From: an uncultured bacterium
GTDB lineage: Bacteria > Vulcanimicrobiota > CADAWZ01
Assembly (NCBI GenBank): GCA_902790465.1
Contig: CADASF010000006.1
Span: 1 to 64,000, forward strand
Reading direction: 5' to 3'
Length of the DNA: 64,000 nucleotides
Positions 17,022-26,480 of this stretch are shown here, piece by piece; positions within the stretch are counted from its first letter, which is position 1; every line of letters starts with the position of its first letter. The notes under the pieces were generated by a model that made no database searches, was not told the origin of the DNA, and was given only the letters and a program-made list of their open reading frames with translations. The translations under genes and the position numbers were made by a program.

Positions 17022-18011
17022 TTATTTCCTCATCAAATCAATAAATTTTTCAACAGTTTTTTCTATGCCTGTTACAATATTTGTATTTACTTTCCAACCC
17101 AATGATTTTATTTTAGAATTGTTTAACATTGTTCCAGGTTTTCTATTTTTGTTTTCAGGTTCAATTACCCTAATATTTTTGCCTAATTTTTTATTTACAC
17201 AATTTACAATAATATTTGCCATCTCGTCCATTCCTTTGAAATTATCTTCTTCTCCATTTGATGACAAATTATATGATTCGCCTGATATTCCATTTTCTGC
17301 AAGAAGTAAAAGTCCTGAAACAATATCATCTGCATATATATTATCTCTTCTTGGAATTTGTGGATTATTCAAAACTATATCTTCGCCATTTATAGCTTTT
17401 TTTATGAATTCATAAAATGCTGTTTGTGGAGCAAATTTTGTGTATCCATAAGCATAGGCAATTCGTGCAATTACTGTTTCAATTTCATATTGTTTGTGAT
17501 ATGATTTGGCTATAACTTCTACAATTCTTTTTGATTCTGAATAGATAGACTGTATAAAATCTAAAGAATCTGCTGTTTCTGTTTCTTCTTCTTTTATAGA
17601 TATATCTTTATCTTGTTTGTTAATTCCATATACCGTAGCAGATGAAAAAACTATAATTCTTCCCATTTTTCCAGTTGTTTCTTTTTGCTTTTTCAAAAAC
17701 TCAAAACAGTTCATAAGACCAAAAATATTTGCTTTGATTAAATTTACTGGATATTGTTTGATGTCATTTCCAGATATTGGTCCTGCAGCATGAAAAATAT
17801 AGTCAAGTTCAGGCAAATTATCTGGCAAGCTAACTGCGATATCACAAGCAACTTTTTGAATATTGTCATTATTTTCAAAAACAGAGTCTAATTTTTGAAT
17901 ATTTCTACCTACTAATATAAGATTTGCTTTTTCTTCTGATAATCTATTAGCTAAATGACTTCCTATTAAGCCTGTTGCTCCTGTTATCAAAATATTTTTC
18001 TCTTTAAACAT
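17022..18011 (-). CDS. NAD-dependent epimerase/reductase (SDR), probable CDP-sugar 4-ketoreductase
   Basis: A 329-residue extended SDR with GATGLIGS at residues 11-18 and catalytic SxxYxxxK (SIYSESKR). It probably reduces the keto group of the branched dideoxyhexose, as YerF or paratose synthase do, but sequence alone does not fix the substrate. I chose the internal start at 18011 because GAGG lies 8 bases upstream; an in-frame ATG at 18029 would add six residues. It overlaps the end of the GT2 gene by 8 bases. Confidence 0.8.
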   Translation of the reverse strand: MFKEKNILITGATGLIGSHLANRLSEEKANLILVGRNIQKLDSVFENNDNIQKVACDIAVSLPDNLPELDYIFHAAGPISGNDIKQYPVNLIKANIFGLMNCFEFLKKQKETTGKMGRIIVFSSATVYGINKQDKDISIKEEETETADSLDFIQSIYSESKRIVEVIAKSYHKQYEIETVIARIAYAYGYTKFAPQTAFYEFIKKAINGEDIVLNNPQIPRRDNIYADDIVSGLLLLAENGISGESYNLSSNGEEDNFKGMDEMANIIVNCVNKKLGKNIRVIEPENKNRKPGTMLNNSKIKSLGWKVNTNIVTGIEKTVEKFIDLMRK

Positions 18012-18960
18012 TATTTTTTTCCTCATCAAAATTAATTTTTTCTTTTATTACAACAAGTGGTCTATTCATCAATCTTTTATTTATTGTAAAAATATATTCT
18101 CCAATTAATCCAAGAAAAATGAGTTGAACAGCTCCTAAGAAAAACATACCTATGAGAATTACTGGAATTCCGAATCCAAAATCATACCAATGTAACAATT
18201 TTAGAACAAAATAGACCATTCCAATAATAAAACTAAATAATGCTACAATATATCCCAAAAAACTTGCAAAACGAATGCCTATTTTAGTGTAAGAAGTAAC
18301 ACTTCTCATTGCCATGTCATATAGTGTGAAAAATTTTATATGACTTTTTCCTGCTCTTCTCTCTTGCTGTTCATAAGGCATTTCTAATTTATTTGAAGCA
18401 AATTCGGAAATAATACCTCTCAAAAAAGGAATAGGATCGTCTATTTTTCTGAGTATATCAAGAATACTCCTATCATAACAGCCAAAACCTGTAAAATGTT
18501 CTATTATTTCAGTAGAAGAGATTTTTTTTATGATTTTATAGCACATTGTACGCAAAAAACGAGTTAAAAAAAATTCATTACTTTTTGATTTAACGGCTGC
18601 TATGACTTTGTAACCTTTTTCCCATTCTCTCACCATTTTGTGAATCATTTCCAATGGATCTTGAAAATCTGCTGAAAATAATATAGAACAATCTCCAGTT
18701 GTTTGTAATAATCCAAAATATGGTGAATTTTCTGGACCAAAATTTTTTTCATTAAAAATAGCTTTTATTTTCTTATTATTTTTACACAATTCTCTTATAA
18801 TAGGGCGTGTATTATCTGTTGAGTCGTTGTCTATGATTAAAATTTCATAATCATATTCTGGCAAATTTTTTTCTATTTCTTCGATAACAGCTTCTGTTAA
18901 AGGTTTTATATTTTCTTCTTCATTAAATGTTGGAATAGCAATGCTTACTACTTTTTTCAT
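18004..18960 (-). CDS. Membrane glycosyltransferase family 2, GtrB/DPM1-like
   Basis: A 318-residue GT-A enzyme. VSIAIPTFNEEENI opens the nucleotide-sugar domain, IDNDSTDNT and the DXD-like ADFQDP (about residue 98) follow, and two C-terminal membrane helices lie at about 240-262 and 270-295. GtrB/Dpm1-like enzymes charge undecaprenyl phosphate with a sugar on the inner face of the membrane, which pairs well with the GtrA-like protein at 11451-11921. I chose ATG 18960 (MKKVVSIA) because GGAAGGA lies 7 bases upstream; a longer frame from 19002 would overlap rfbF. Confidence 0.87.
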   Translation of the reverse strand: MKKVVSIAIPTFNEEENIKPLTEAVIEEIEKNLPEYDYEILIIDNDSTDNTRPIIRELCKNNKKIKAIFNEKNFGPENSPYFGLLQTTGDCSILFSADFQDPLEMIHKMVREWEKGYKVIAAVKSKSNEFFLTRFLRTMCYKIIKKISSTEIIEHFTGFGCYDRSILDILRKIDDPIPFLRGIISEFASNKLEMPYEQQERRAGKSHIKFFTLYDMAMRSVTSYTKIGIRFASFLGYIVALFSFIIGMVYFVLKLLHWYDFGFGIPVILIGMFFLGAVQLIFLGLIGEYIFTINKRLMNRPLVVIKEKINFDEEKNNV

Positions 18961-18964
18961 TTTT

Positions 18965-19741
18965 TTAATCCTTCCAAATTTTCCAAGGAGCCTTGTTTTC
19001 ATTCCATAATTTATTCAATAAATCCATTTCCCTTTTGGTATCCATACATTGCCAATATCCGTCAAATAAATAAGCTGTTAAAAGTCCATTATTTGCAAGT
19101 GTTTCCAGTGGTTCTTTTTCAAAAACAGTTGTATCATCTTTTATATAGTCAAAAATTTTTGGTTCTAAAACCATATATCCTGCATTTATACGACCACCAT
19201 CAATACTACTTTTTTCTCTAAATGATGTAATTTTATTTTCAGATATATTCAAAACTCCAAATCTTTGATCTATTTTGGCGGCAGTTATTGTAGCAACACC
19301 GCTATTTGCTTTGTGATATTTTACAAGTTCATTAATATTTATATCACTGACACCATCACCATATGTCATCAGAAATGTTTCATTTCCTATATAAGGCTGT
19401 ATTCTCTTGATTCTTCCACCTGTCATAGTATTTAAACCTGTGTCAACGATAGTAACTTTCCAAGACTCTGAAAAAGTCTTGTGAATTTCCATTTTGCCAC
19501 CTTGTGAAAAATCAAAAGTAATATCACTATTGTGCAAGTAGTAATTTGCAAACCACTCTTTTATAACATGTTGTTTATAACCAGCACATATTATAAAATC
19601 ATTGTAACCATAATGTGAGTATTCTTTCATTATATGCCAAAGAATAGGCTTTCCACCTATTTCCAACATCGGTTTAGGTTTTAAATGACTTTCTTCACTT
19701 ATTCTTGTACCAAATCCACCTGCTAAAATAACAACTTTCAT
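18965..19741 (-). CDS. rfbF: Glucose-1-phosphate cytidylyltransferase
   Basis: A 258-residue nucleotidyltransferase with the pyrophosphorylase signature LAGGFGTRISEE at residues 6-17, KPMLEIGGKP just after, and the YGDGVSDI metal site. It makes CDP-glucose from CTP and glucose-1-phosphate, the first step of CDP-3,6-dideoxyhexose synthesis, and RfbG and RfbH are downstream. It is the first gene of the operon, 45 bases from the predicted transcription start, with a GGAG site before ATG 19741. Confidence 0.93.
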   Translation of the reverse strand: MKVVILAGGFGTRISEESHLKPKPMLEIGGKPILWHIMKEYSHYGYNDFIICAGYKQHVIKEWFANYYLHNSDITFDFSQGGKMEIHKTFSESWKVTIVDTGLNTMTGGRIKRIQPYIGNETFLMTYGDGVSDININELVKYHKANSGVATITAAKIDQRFGVLNISENKITSFREKSSIDGGRINAGYMVLEPKIFDYIKDDTTVFEKEPLETLANNGLLTAYLFDGYWQCMDTKREMDLLNKLWNENKAPWKIWKD

Positions 19742-19760
19742 GTTTTATCTCCAGAAATAA

Positions 19761-19806
19761 AAATAGGTTATAATATATTCTATATATTCTACATTATAAC
19801 CTATTT
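19761..19806 (-). terminator. Inverted repeat, terminator of the hslU operon
   Basis: Perfect 14-bp arms (19761-19774 and 19793-19806) are followed on the minus strand by a T run. It lies after the hslU stop at 19825 and before rfbF. Its first arm overlaps the -10 of the rfbF promoter, so it could double as an operator. Confidence 0.7.
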
Positions 19807-19821
19807 TACTTCATTTATCAA
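19793..19821 (-). promoter_or_regulatory. Sigma-70-type promoter of the CDP-sugar operon
   Basis: Minus strand: TTGATA (19821-19816), 17 bases, TATAAT (19798-19793). The predicted start at about 19786 leaves a short leader to ATG 19741. The match is near consensus with ideal spacing. Confidence 0.75.
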
Positions 19822-19824
19822 TTA

Positions 19825-21228
19825 TTATAAAATATATCTGCTGAGATCTTTGTCTTCGACAATGTCTGCCAATTCTTTCTGGACAAATGCCTTATCTATG
19901 ACAATTTTTTCGCCTTTGTGTTCTGGAGCAGAAAAACTTAGTTCTTCTAACACTTTTTCCATGATAGTGTGAAGTCTTCTTGCTCCTATATTTTCTGTTC
20001 TGTCATTTACTTCCTCAGACATAGAAGCAATTTCTTCAAGGCCATCTTGTGAAAATTCGATTTCAACACCTTCTGTTCTGAGAAGTTCTTGATATTGTTT
20101 TACAAGAGCATTTTTTGGTTCTACCAAAATTTTTATAAAATCTTCTGAACCTAAATTTTCAAGTTCAACTCTTATTGGAAATCTTCCTTGTAATTCTGGA
20201 ATTAAATCAGATGGTTTACTTACATGAAAAGCACCTGCTGCAATAAATAAAACATGATCTGTTTTGAGTGGACCATATTTTGTATTTACTGTTGAACCTT
20301 CAACTATAGGGAGAATATCTCTCTGAACACCTTCTCTCGACACATCTGGTCCATGTCCACCTTCTTTTCCTGCTACTTTATCCAATTCATCGAGGAAAAT
20401 TATTCCATCTTGTTCAGCAGAAGCTATAGCAGTTTTCTTTACATCGTCCATATCAACTAGTTTAAAAGATTCTTCATGTGAGAGTATCTTTTTTGCTTCT
20501 TTTATTGTCAAGCGTCTTTTCTTCTTCTTTTTTGGGATTATACCACCTAAAATATCTTGGAAATTGACTCCCATTTCATCGAGACCTGCTCCTGAAAATA
20601 CTTCAACCATAGAGGAGGAAGAATCTTCTGTTTCTATCTCGATCATCTGTTCGTCTAAATCTCCTGATTCAATCTTTTTTAGCATTGTTGCATCATCGAG
20701 TTCTTCGTCATTAACTTTTTCATTTTCTTCAGAAAGTTTGGATGTGTTTGGTTGAATTCCCATTCCACCTAAAAGCATTGAAATAGGTGATTGGGACTGT
20801 TTTGGAGCTGAAGAAGGTCTTAAAATGTGGAGTATTCTCTCACAAGCTAATTTTTCAGCTTTAGCTTCAACTTGCTTAAATCTTTTCTTCTCTTCTGCTC
20901 TGACTGCTGTTTCAGCCAAATCTCTTACCATAGATTCGACATCTCTGCCTACATATCCAACTTCTGTATATTTTGTAGCTTCAACCTTTACAAATGGAGC
21001 TCCAGTCAATTTTGCAAGTCTTCTTGCTATCTCTGTTTTACCTACTCCAGTAGGTCCTATCATCAATATGTTTTTAGGAATAATCTCATCCTTTATATAT
21101 TCTGGAAGATGATCTCTTCTATATCTGTTTCTAAGAGCTATAGCAACAGCTTTTTTTGCTTTTTTCTGTCCAATGATAAATTTGTCTAGCTCTTCTACAA
21201 TTTGTGCTGGTGTCAATGAATTAATCAT
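19825..21228 (-). CDS. hslU: ATP-dependent protease ATPase subunit HslU
   Basis: A 467-residue AAA+ unfoldase. The N-terminal [17 protein letters not shown], Walker [10 protein letters not shown] (about 54-62), [17 protein letters not shown] pore segment, Walker [11 protein letters not shown] (about 275-284) and C-terminal DLSRYIL, which docks into HslV, are all intact. The intermediate I-domain (about 115-230) is acidic and less conserved, as usual. HslU unfolds proteins for the HslV peptidase; hslV normally lies next to it but is absent here. The start overlaps the upstream gene by 8 bases, so they are co-translated. Confidence 0.94.
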   Translation of the reverse strand: MINSLTPAQIVEELDKFIIGQKKAKKAVAIALRNRYRRDHLPEYIKDEIIPKNILMIGPTGVGKTEIARRLAKLTGAPFVKVEATKYTEVGYVGRDVESMVRDLAETAVRAEEKKRFKQVEAKAEKLACERILHILRPSSAPKQSQSPISMLLGGMGIQPNTSKLSEENEKVNDEELDDATMLKKIESGDLDEQMIEIETEDSSSSMVEVFSGAGLDEMGVNFQDILGGIIPKKKKKRRLTIKEAKKILSHEESFKLVDMDDVKKTAIASAEQDGIIFLDELDKVAGKEGGHGPDVSREGVQRDILPIVEGSTVNTKYGPLKTDHVLFIAAGAFHVSKPSDLIPELQGRFPIRVELENLGSEDFIKILVEPKNALVKQYQELLRTEGVEIEFSQDGLEEIASMSEEVNDRTENIGARRLHTIMEKVLEELSFSAPEHKGEKIVIDKAFVQKELADIVEDKDLSRYIL

Positions 21229-22312
21229 TTTCTTCAGATTTTTTCTCCCTATTTGAATTGAATATTATTTTTTTGATTTCTTTTCTGCCGATCTTTACGG
21301 TTTTTCCACTTGGAGTTTTGAAATTAACCCCATCTACACTTAATGAAAAAAGACCTTTTTCTTTTTTACCGTTTTTAAAAATTAAAACATCAAGTCCGCT
21401 TTTCTTTTCATTAAATGTTATATCTGAAATTTCATCTTTTTTTACTCGTCTTCCTTTTATTACTCCCTCAAAATAAAAATCTTTATTATTTATCTTTCCC
21501 CAAACCAATCTGCCGTCATACATTTCAATCATATCTATTTCTTTCCAATCATCGGCTGATTTATTGGGAATCAACATTTCATCTGTGACAGGTGAATCTT
21601 TTAATGTAATTACAGGAACTGGAAATCCTGCTGAATATTCCATTATATTTGTTTGAAATCTAAGTCCATCAAGTTGATCAGGCCATAAAAGAGGCTTTAA
21701 AATAACTTTTCCTTTTCCTTCAGTTCTTATTGCAGAAACTGCATTATCTTCAGAAAGTTTATATTTCAAAAGTGCAGTAGTTCCGCCTCCAGTTTTGACA
21801 GCACTAAATTTTTCGTTATCTATTTTTACTATAAAAACAACAGCCCCATTTACGCCATTTAATGTTGGATGACTTCCGTAAGATGAAGCTACAATGGCTT
21901 TACCTTCTGTTTTTCTTGAACCAACTTCACCGACCATATCTTTACTAAGTGTTCCATCTGGGTTTATTGGATCACTTACCATTCCAAAATATTCAGCCAA
22001 TCTTGAATCATAGACCCAAAGACTGCCACCATTTTCTCTTACCCAAGTCATTATTGGTTCAATCATTTCCTTTGGAAATTTTTCAAAACTTGTCTGTAAT
22101 ACTAGGATTTTGGCATATTCTGGATTAGATTTTAAATTTTCAATATCGCTTATATTTGAATCTTTTATTACTTTTACGCCACATTCTTTTTCAGAATGAG
22201 CTTGCCTTTTTATATATTCAGGAATGTCTCCTCCATCTATAACTCCCATTAAGAAAAAAGAAGCCATAAATAAAATAAAAAGTGAGAAGATTTTAAGATT
22301 TTTATTTTTCAT
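21221..22312 (-). CDS. Exported protein of unknown function
   Basis: A 363-residue protein with a signal peptide or N-terminal anchor (residues 6-24, very hydrophobic). The middle ([36 protein letters not shown]) resembles the glutamine-amidotransferase-like fold of DUF4159/ThuA-type proteins, where a flavodoxin-like domain has lost catalysis. The C-terminal 110 residues are beta-rich ([34 protein letters not shown]). The start at 22312 is supported by GAGAGG upstream; a longer frame to 22357 overlaps miaB. It lies between miaB and hslU in one operon. The fold assignment is tentative. Confidence 0.65.
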   Translation of the reverse strand: MKNKNLKIFSLFILFMASFFLMGVIDGGDIPEYIKRQAHSEKECGVKVIKDSNISDIENLKSNPEYAKILVLQTSFEKFPKEMIEPIMTWVRENGGSLWVYDSRLAEYFGMVSDPINPDGTLSKDMVGEVGSRKTEGKAIVASSYGSHPTLNGVNGAVVFIVKIDNEKFSAVKTGGGTTALLKYKLSEDNAVSAIRTEGKGKVILKPLLWPDQLDGLRFQTNIMEYSAGFPVPVITLKDSPVTDEMLIPNKSADDWKEIDMIEMYDGRLVWGKINNKDFYFEGVIKGRRVKKDEISDITFNEKKSGLDVLIFKNGKKEKGLFSLSVDGVNFKTPSGKTVKIGRKEIKKIIFNSNREKKSEEND

Positions 22313-22323
22313 GATAATTCCTC

Positions 22324-23640
22324 TCAATCTGAAATAAATTTTCCCATAAAGCCCCAAGTAAATGCTTTTTCAAGTTTTACTTTTACAATTTTGCCTATCA
22401 AAGATGAATCTCCAGTAAAGTTAACAACTGTCTTTTTGTCTGTCTTTCCTGTTACAAATTCTCCATCTTTCTTAGAAAGAGTCTCAACAAGAACAAGAGC
22501 TTCTGATCCTTCAAGTTTTTTGTGCTTTTCAAATGTTATGTTATTTTGCATTTCTATAAGTTTATTCAACCTATCAAGTCTTTCCTGTGGAGGTACTGAT
22601 GGATTTATTTTAACAGCAGGTGTTCCTTCTCTTTCAGAATATGCAAACATAAATGCACCGTCAAAATTCATTTGTTTTACAAAAGACATTGTATTTTCAA
22701 ATTGTTCATTTGTCTCACCTGGAAAACCAACAATTATATCTGTTGTAATCGCTATTTCTGGCATTGCTTGGCGAAGTTTTTCAACTATTGAAGCATAATC
22801 TTGAGTTGTATATCTTCTTCCCATTCTTCTTAAAATCGTGTCATCTCCTGATTGAAGAGGAAGATGAATATGCCTGCATACATGTTCAAGAGAAGCCATT
22901 GTCTCAACAAATTTATCATCAAAATTTGCAGGATGTGGGGACATAAATCTTATTCTTTCAATACCTTTTAAGTTATTAATTTTCTTTAAGATATCGTTAA
23001 ATGAGCCATATTCAGGTTTATCTTTTCCATAGGCATTGACATTTTGACCCAATAATGTAATTTCGAGACCACCTGAATTGACAAATTCTTCTGCTTCTTT
23101 CATTATATGTTCAAGAGGGCGACTTACCATTGCACCTCTTACATAAGGAACTATGCAATATGTACATCTATTGTCGCAACCTTCTGTTACAGGAATCCAA
23201 GCAGAAAAACTTCTATCTCTGTCAACAGGCATAACTTCAAAATTCATATCTCCCAATTCACACAATGCTCTTCTTTTGCCTGTTCTCTGTACATATTCAA
23301 CTAAATATGGAATTGAAGAAATATTTCTTGGACCAACAACAATATTTACATTTGGAAATCTACCCAAAAGTTTTTTTCCGTCTTTTTGGGCAAGACAACC
23401 TGAAACTATTGTTATCAAATTGGGTTTTAATTTCTTTAATTCTCTGTACTGTCCAAGTCGACCATAGACTTTGACATCAGCTTTATCTCTTATTGAACAA
23501 GTGTTTATTACAAGAATGTCGGTTTCTGTGATTTCTTCTGTTTTTTCATAACCACATGATTTTAAAAGGGCTGAGATAAGCTGTGAATCATATTCATTTT
23601 TTTGACAGCCAAGTGTTATTATATAATATTTACCTTTCAT
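22324..23640 (-). CDS. miaB: tRNA-2-methylthio-N6-dimethylallyladenosine synthase
   Basis: A 438-residue radical SAM methylthiotransferase. The N-terminal UPF0004 domain starts with ITLGCQKNEYDSQ (first auxiliary-cluster cysteine), NTCSIRDKA and SGCLAQ supply the other two, and the radical SAM CxxxCxxC is CDNRCTYCIVPYVRG near residue 155. A TRAM domain closes the protein. VRG after the cluster and IRFMSPHP are typical of MiaB rather than MtaB or RimO. It modifies A37 of tRNAs that read U-starting codons. The gene starts two bases after the protease stop. Confidence 0.93.
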   Translation of the reverse strand: MKGKYYIITLGCQKNEYDSQLISALLKSCGYEKTEEITETDILVINTCSIRDKADVKVYGRLGQYRELKKLKPNLITIVSGCLAQKDGKKLLGRFPNVNIVVGPRNISSIPYLVEYVQRTGKRRALCELGDMNFEVMPVDRDRSFSAWIPVTEGCDNRCTYCIVPYVRGAMVSRPLEHIMKEAEEFVNSGGLEITLLGQNVNAYGKDKPEYGSFNDILKKINNLKGIERIRFMSPHPANFDDKFVETMASLEHVCRHIHLPLQSGDDTILRRMGRRYTTQDYASIVEKLRQAMPEIAITTDIIVGFPGETNEQFENTMSFVKQMNFDGAFMFAYSEREGTPAVKINPSVPPQERLDRLNKLIEMQNNITFEKHKKLEGSEALVLVETLSKKDGEFVTGKTDKKTVVNFTGDSSLIGKIVKVKLEKAFTWGFMGKFISD

Positions 23641-23642
23641 GA

Positions 23643-24992
23643 TTACTTATTTTTCAAGTATTCGACCGCTGCTTTAAGTTGTATATCACCAGGTCTTCCT
23701 ACTCTTGTTACATCCATTTCTTTTTTAATATCTGGCGTAATGCCTATTTTGTTTATATTTCTATTTTTAGGAGTGAAATAATGGGCTACTGTTATTTTGA
23801 AAGCTCCACCGTTTCTAAGTGGAAGAAGTTCTTGGACTGATCCTTTTCCATAGCTTTTTCCACCCATCAATTTTGCAAGTCCATAATCCTGCAAAGCTCC
23901 TGCTGTGATTTCGGAAGCACTTGCTGTATATTTATTTATTAGAACAACACATGGAATTTTTAGATCAGATACACCATGTGATTTTAAATAATTTTTTCTA
24001 CCTGTTCTATCAGATACTGAAACAACGGTTTTTCCTGCTCCAAGCATATAACTACATAAATCTTGTGCCGCATTTATGAGACCACCGCCATTATTTCTCA
24101 AATCAATTATCAAACTTCTTATATTTTTGCTTTCAAGGGCATTCATTGCTTTTGCAAATTCTTTAGCAGTATCATCTCCAAAAGTTCTAATCTTGATATA
24201 GCCTACAGACTTATTTATCAATTTACAGCTTACAGAGTGGATTTTTATGTTTTCTCTGACTATTGTAAATTTTAAAAGTTTATCGCTTGTTTTTCTCTTT
24301 ATCAAAAGAACAACAGATGTTCCTACTTGACCTCTCAATTTTGCCATTGCAACATCTATTGGCATTGTCTTTGTCGGTTCATCATTTATCTTTATAATTA
24401 AATCTTCTGGAAGAATACCTGCTCTATATGCTGGTGTTCCCTCAATAGGCTCAAAAACTGTAAGTTGATTTCCATTATTTTTATCTTGTTGGATAAATAC
24501 TCCTATTCCTCCAAAAGTACCAGCCTGCATCTGCTCCATTAGTGATCTATAATCTTTTGGTGTTAAAAGCAGAGTATATGGGTCGTCCATTGCTGCCATT
24601 AAACCCTGTATAGTAGCATACCACAAAAGAGAACTTGAAAGACCTGTTGAAGCTGAAAGAGAAGCTACTTCTGAGGATATAGTATTTAGAGAAGAAATAT
24701 GTGCAGATTGATTTATTTTTGCAGTCTTAAAGAGAATATTTAATTCTCTATTTATTCCTGCAATCAATGTCTGTTCAGTTGGATTTTCAATAAATTTCTG
24801 TTGCATTTGGTTCAATGCTGAAATAAAAAGTGAATAATCAGGAGTAAAACCAAGTGCTGACGGATTTTTTACAAATTTAGAATAATCTGTCTCACTCTGA
24901 TATCCTTTTTCTTCAGCAAAACAAAAATTTATACAACAACAAAATAATAAAATAATAAGTGATAAAATTGTAAACTTATTTAATTTCTTCAT
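23643..24992 (-). CDS. C-terminal processing peptidase (S41, CtpA-like), exported
   Basis: A 449-residue periplasmic serine protease. It has a signal peptide (residues 4-24, ending around CFAEE), an N-terminal helical part, a PDZ domain (GGIGVFIQQD to GTSVVLLIKR) and the S41 core with FGDDTAKEFAKAM, IIDLRNNGGGLINAAQDLC, catalytic Ser in ASASEITAGALQDY and Lys in GGKSYGKGSVQEL. These enzymes trim C-termini of envelope proteins. The start at 24992 is set by GAGAGG upstream. It is followed directly by miaB in a long operon. Confidence 0.92.
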   Translation of the reverse strand: MKKLNKFTILSLIILLFCCCINFCFAEEKGYQSETDYSKFVKNPSALGFTPDYSLFISALNQMQQKFIENPTEQTLIAGINRELNILFKTAKINQSAHISSLNTISSEVASLSASTGLSSSLLWYATIQGLMAAMDDPYTLLLTPKDYRSLMEQMQAGTFGGIGVFIQQDKNNGNQLTVFEPIEGTPAYRAGILPEDLIIKINDEPTKTMPIDVAMAKLRGQVGTSVVLLIKRKTSDKLLKFTIVRENIKIHSVSCKLINKSVGYIKIRTFGDDTAKEFAKAMNALESKNIRSLIIDLRNNGGGLINAAQDLCSYMLGAGKTVVSVSDRTGRKNYLKSHGVSDLKIPCVVLINKYTASASEITAGALQDYGLAKLMGGKSYGKGSVQELLPLRNGGAFKITVAHYFTPKNRNINKIGITPDIKKEMDVTRVGRPGDIQLKAAVEYLKNK

Positions 24993-25009
24993 GTTGTCTT
25001 GCCTCTCTT

Positions 25010-25375
25010 TTATGCAAAAGCATTTGTATCCATTATACCGCCACCCATACAGGCAGTACATAAAACTTCACCAGTTCCACCACATTCAGGACATTTTTTT
25101 TCTTGACTCTCTTTATCGTCTCTGCAATCTACAATATTTTTGCTATCTTCTCTATCTTCGCACTTGCACAAAGTTTCTTTTTCTTGACTCTCTTTATTGT
25201 CTCTGCAATCAACAATATTTTTATTGTCTTCGTTATTTTCGCCATTGTCCAAAGTTTCTTTTTCTTGACTTTCTTTATTGTCTCTGCAATCTACAATATT
25301 TTTGCTATCTTCTCTACAAACAGGGCATGGCACTTTGCCTTTTCCTTTACATTCGGGACATATAACTTGAATCAT
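25010..25375 (-). CDS. DnaJ-type zinc-finger miniprotein interrupted by a 27-residue tandem repeat
   Basis: A 121-residue protein. Its ends form a split DnaJ-like cysteine-rich domain: CPECKGKGKVPCPVC at residues 6-20 and CPECGGTGEVLCTAC near the C-terminus, four CxxC motifs in all, enough for two zinc ions. Between the halves lie three copies of a 27-residue charged unit (E-D-S/N-K-NIVDCRD-N/D-KESQEK...), each with one extra cysteine, encoded by an 81-bp DNA repeat. No J-domain is present. The start overlaps the end of the upstream gene by 29 bases. DnaJ-type fingers bind unfolded substrates and thiols; what this one does is unknown. Confidence 0.75.
   Translation of the reverse strand: MIQVICPECKGKGKVPCPVCREDSKNIVDCRDNKESQEKETLDNGENNEDNKNIVDCRDNKESQEKETLCKCEDREDSKNIVDCRDDKESQEKKCPECGGTGEVLCTACMGGGIMDTNAFA
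25097..25312. repeat. Three tandem 81-bp coding repeats
   Basis: The same string (for example TCTGCAATC on the plus strand) recurs at 25121, 25202 and 25283, an exact 81-bp period; the third unit is shorter. The copies are nearly identical at DNA level, so the array is recent and could vary in copy number by slippage. It stays in frame (27 codons). Confidence 0.9.
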
Positions 25376-26480
25376 ATTTTTTACCCCCTACTAAATTTGA
25401 TAAAGCCATTAATCCACCATTTACAACTGAATGACCTCCCAAAATGATTGGTACTTTGCTTTCAGAAACTCTTTTGGTAAAAGATTTTATAAATGGATTC
25501 TTTATTTTTTTCCACATTTGCATATCTGATAAATAGGCATCTTCTTGGTTATATTTATCTGCAAATAGATAAAATATAACCCTTGTATCTAAAATACAAG
25601 CATTACAAATATTTTCAAACATATCAAAAAAAGTATCAAAATTTTTTGATTGGAAGATACTATTTAGAATACTTGCAGAAGCTCTCCCTCTTACTTTAAG
25701 TCCTCTTTCTTCAGATAAAAATCTTATTTTACATGGAGTGTTTCTCTCTGCTAAGTATAAATTTAGCGGATTTATTCTGCCATATACAAATATCTCATTT
25801 GATTTAGATGATAGAATGTTTATAAAACTATCCAAATCTATATTTTTAAAGATACTATTTGATATATAATTTCCTATTCTGCCTGAATTATTTGTGATTT
25901 TTGACAAAATAGCAAAGTCATTTGGTGTGTCAATATCAAAAATACTACCCAAACTATTTGGTATTTTTACATATTTTAGAGAAGTTTCTTTCATCAAATA
26001 TGACGAAAAATAATTGTCTATATTCGGAAAATTTAAAATAATTTTTTCATCTAAATCAGACAGAGAAAATGTAATAAAATCTGAAGATACTAAATTATTT
26101 GAAAGGAATTGTCCTTGTATTGTTTTTTCAGATATAAATTTTAGTTCATCTGTTTTTAAAAAATAACAGCTTCCAGCTCCAAAATAAAATATTTTATCAA
26201 GTGAATATTTATTTTTGATATTAATTAGAGATTTTCCAAAATTAAAATTTTCTCCAATTTTTTCTGATATTATAAATGGAAGTTTTTGATCTTTGTTATT
26301 GAACTTAAGATCTCCAATAACTATTGCGGGATTGAAATAACCACTTTCAAACATTTTTTGACAAGTGTCAAAAATCATTAATTCTCTTGCATCTTTTATA
26401 ATCTTGGAAATACTACCTTCAGGAGGTCTTATATTCCAATTTTCTATAATTACTGGAGTTATTTTTTTAGAAGTCATCAT
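25347..26480 (-). CDS. Nucleotidyltransferase-like protein, function unknown
   Basis: A 377-residue protein. The first 200 residues suggest a GT-A/MobA-type nucleotidyltransferase: TPVIIENWNIRPPEGSISKI could be the start of the fold, KIIKDARELMIFDTCQKMFE looks like the first helix, and GSIFDIDTPNDFAIL is the typical 'DIDTPxD' end motif of MobA, CofC and related enzymes. The N-terminal glycine loop (LAxGxxxR) is absent, so catalysis is doubtful. Its last 170 residues match nothing I know; RGLKVRGRASASILNS may be a binding loop. Start uncertain: ATG 26480 or 26477, both overlapping the asparaginase stop. Confidence 0.55.
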   Translation of the reverse strand: MMTSKKITPVIIENWNIRPPEGSISKIIKDARELMIFDTCQKMFESGYFNPAIVIGDLKFNNKDQKLPFIISEKIGENFNFGKSLINIKNKYSLDKIFYFGAGSCYFLKTDELKFISEKTIQGQFLSNNLVSSDFITFSLSDLDEKIILNFPNIDNYFSSYLMKETSLKYVKIPNSLGSIFDIDTPNDFAILSKITNNSGRIGNYISNSIFKNIDLDSFINILSSKSNEIFVYGRINPLNLYLAERNTPCKIRFLSEERGLKVRGRASASILNSIFQSKNFDTFFDMFENICNACILDTRVIFYLFADKYNQEDAYLSDMQMWKKIKNPFIKSFTKRVSESKVPIILGGHSVVNGGLMALSNLVGGKKYDSSYMSRM

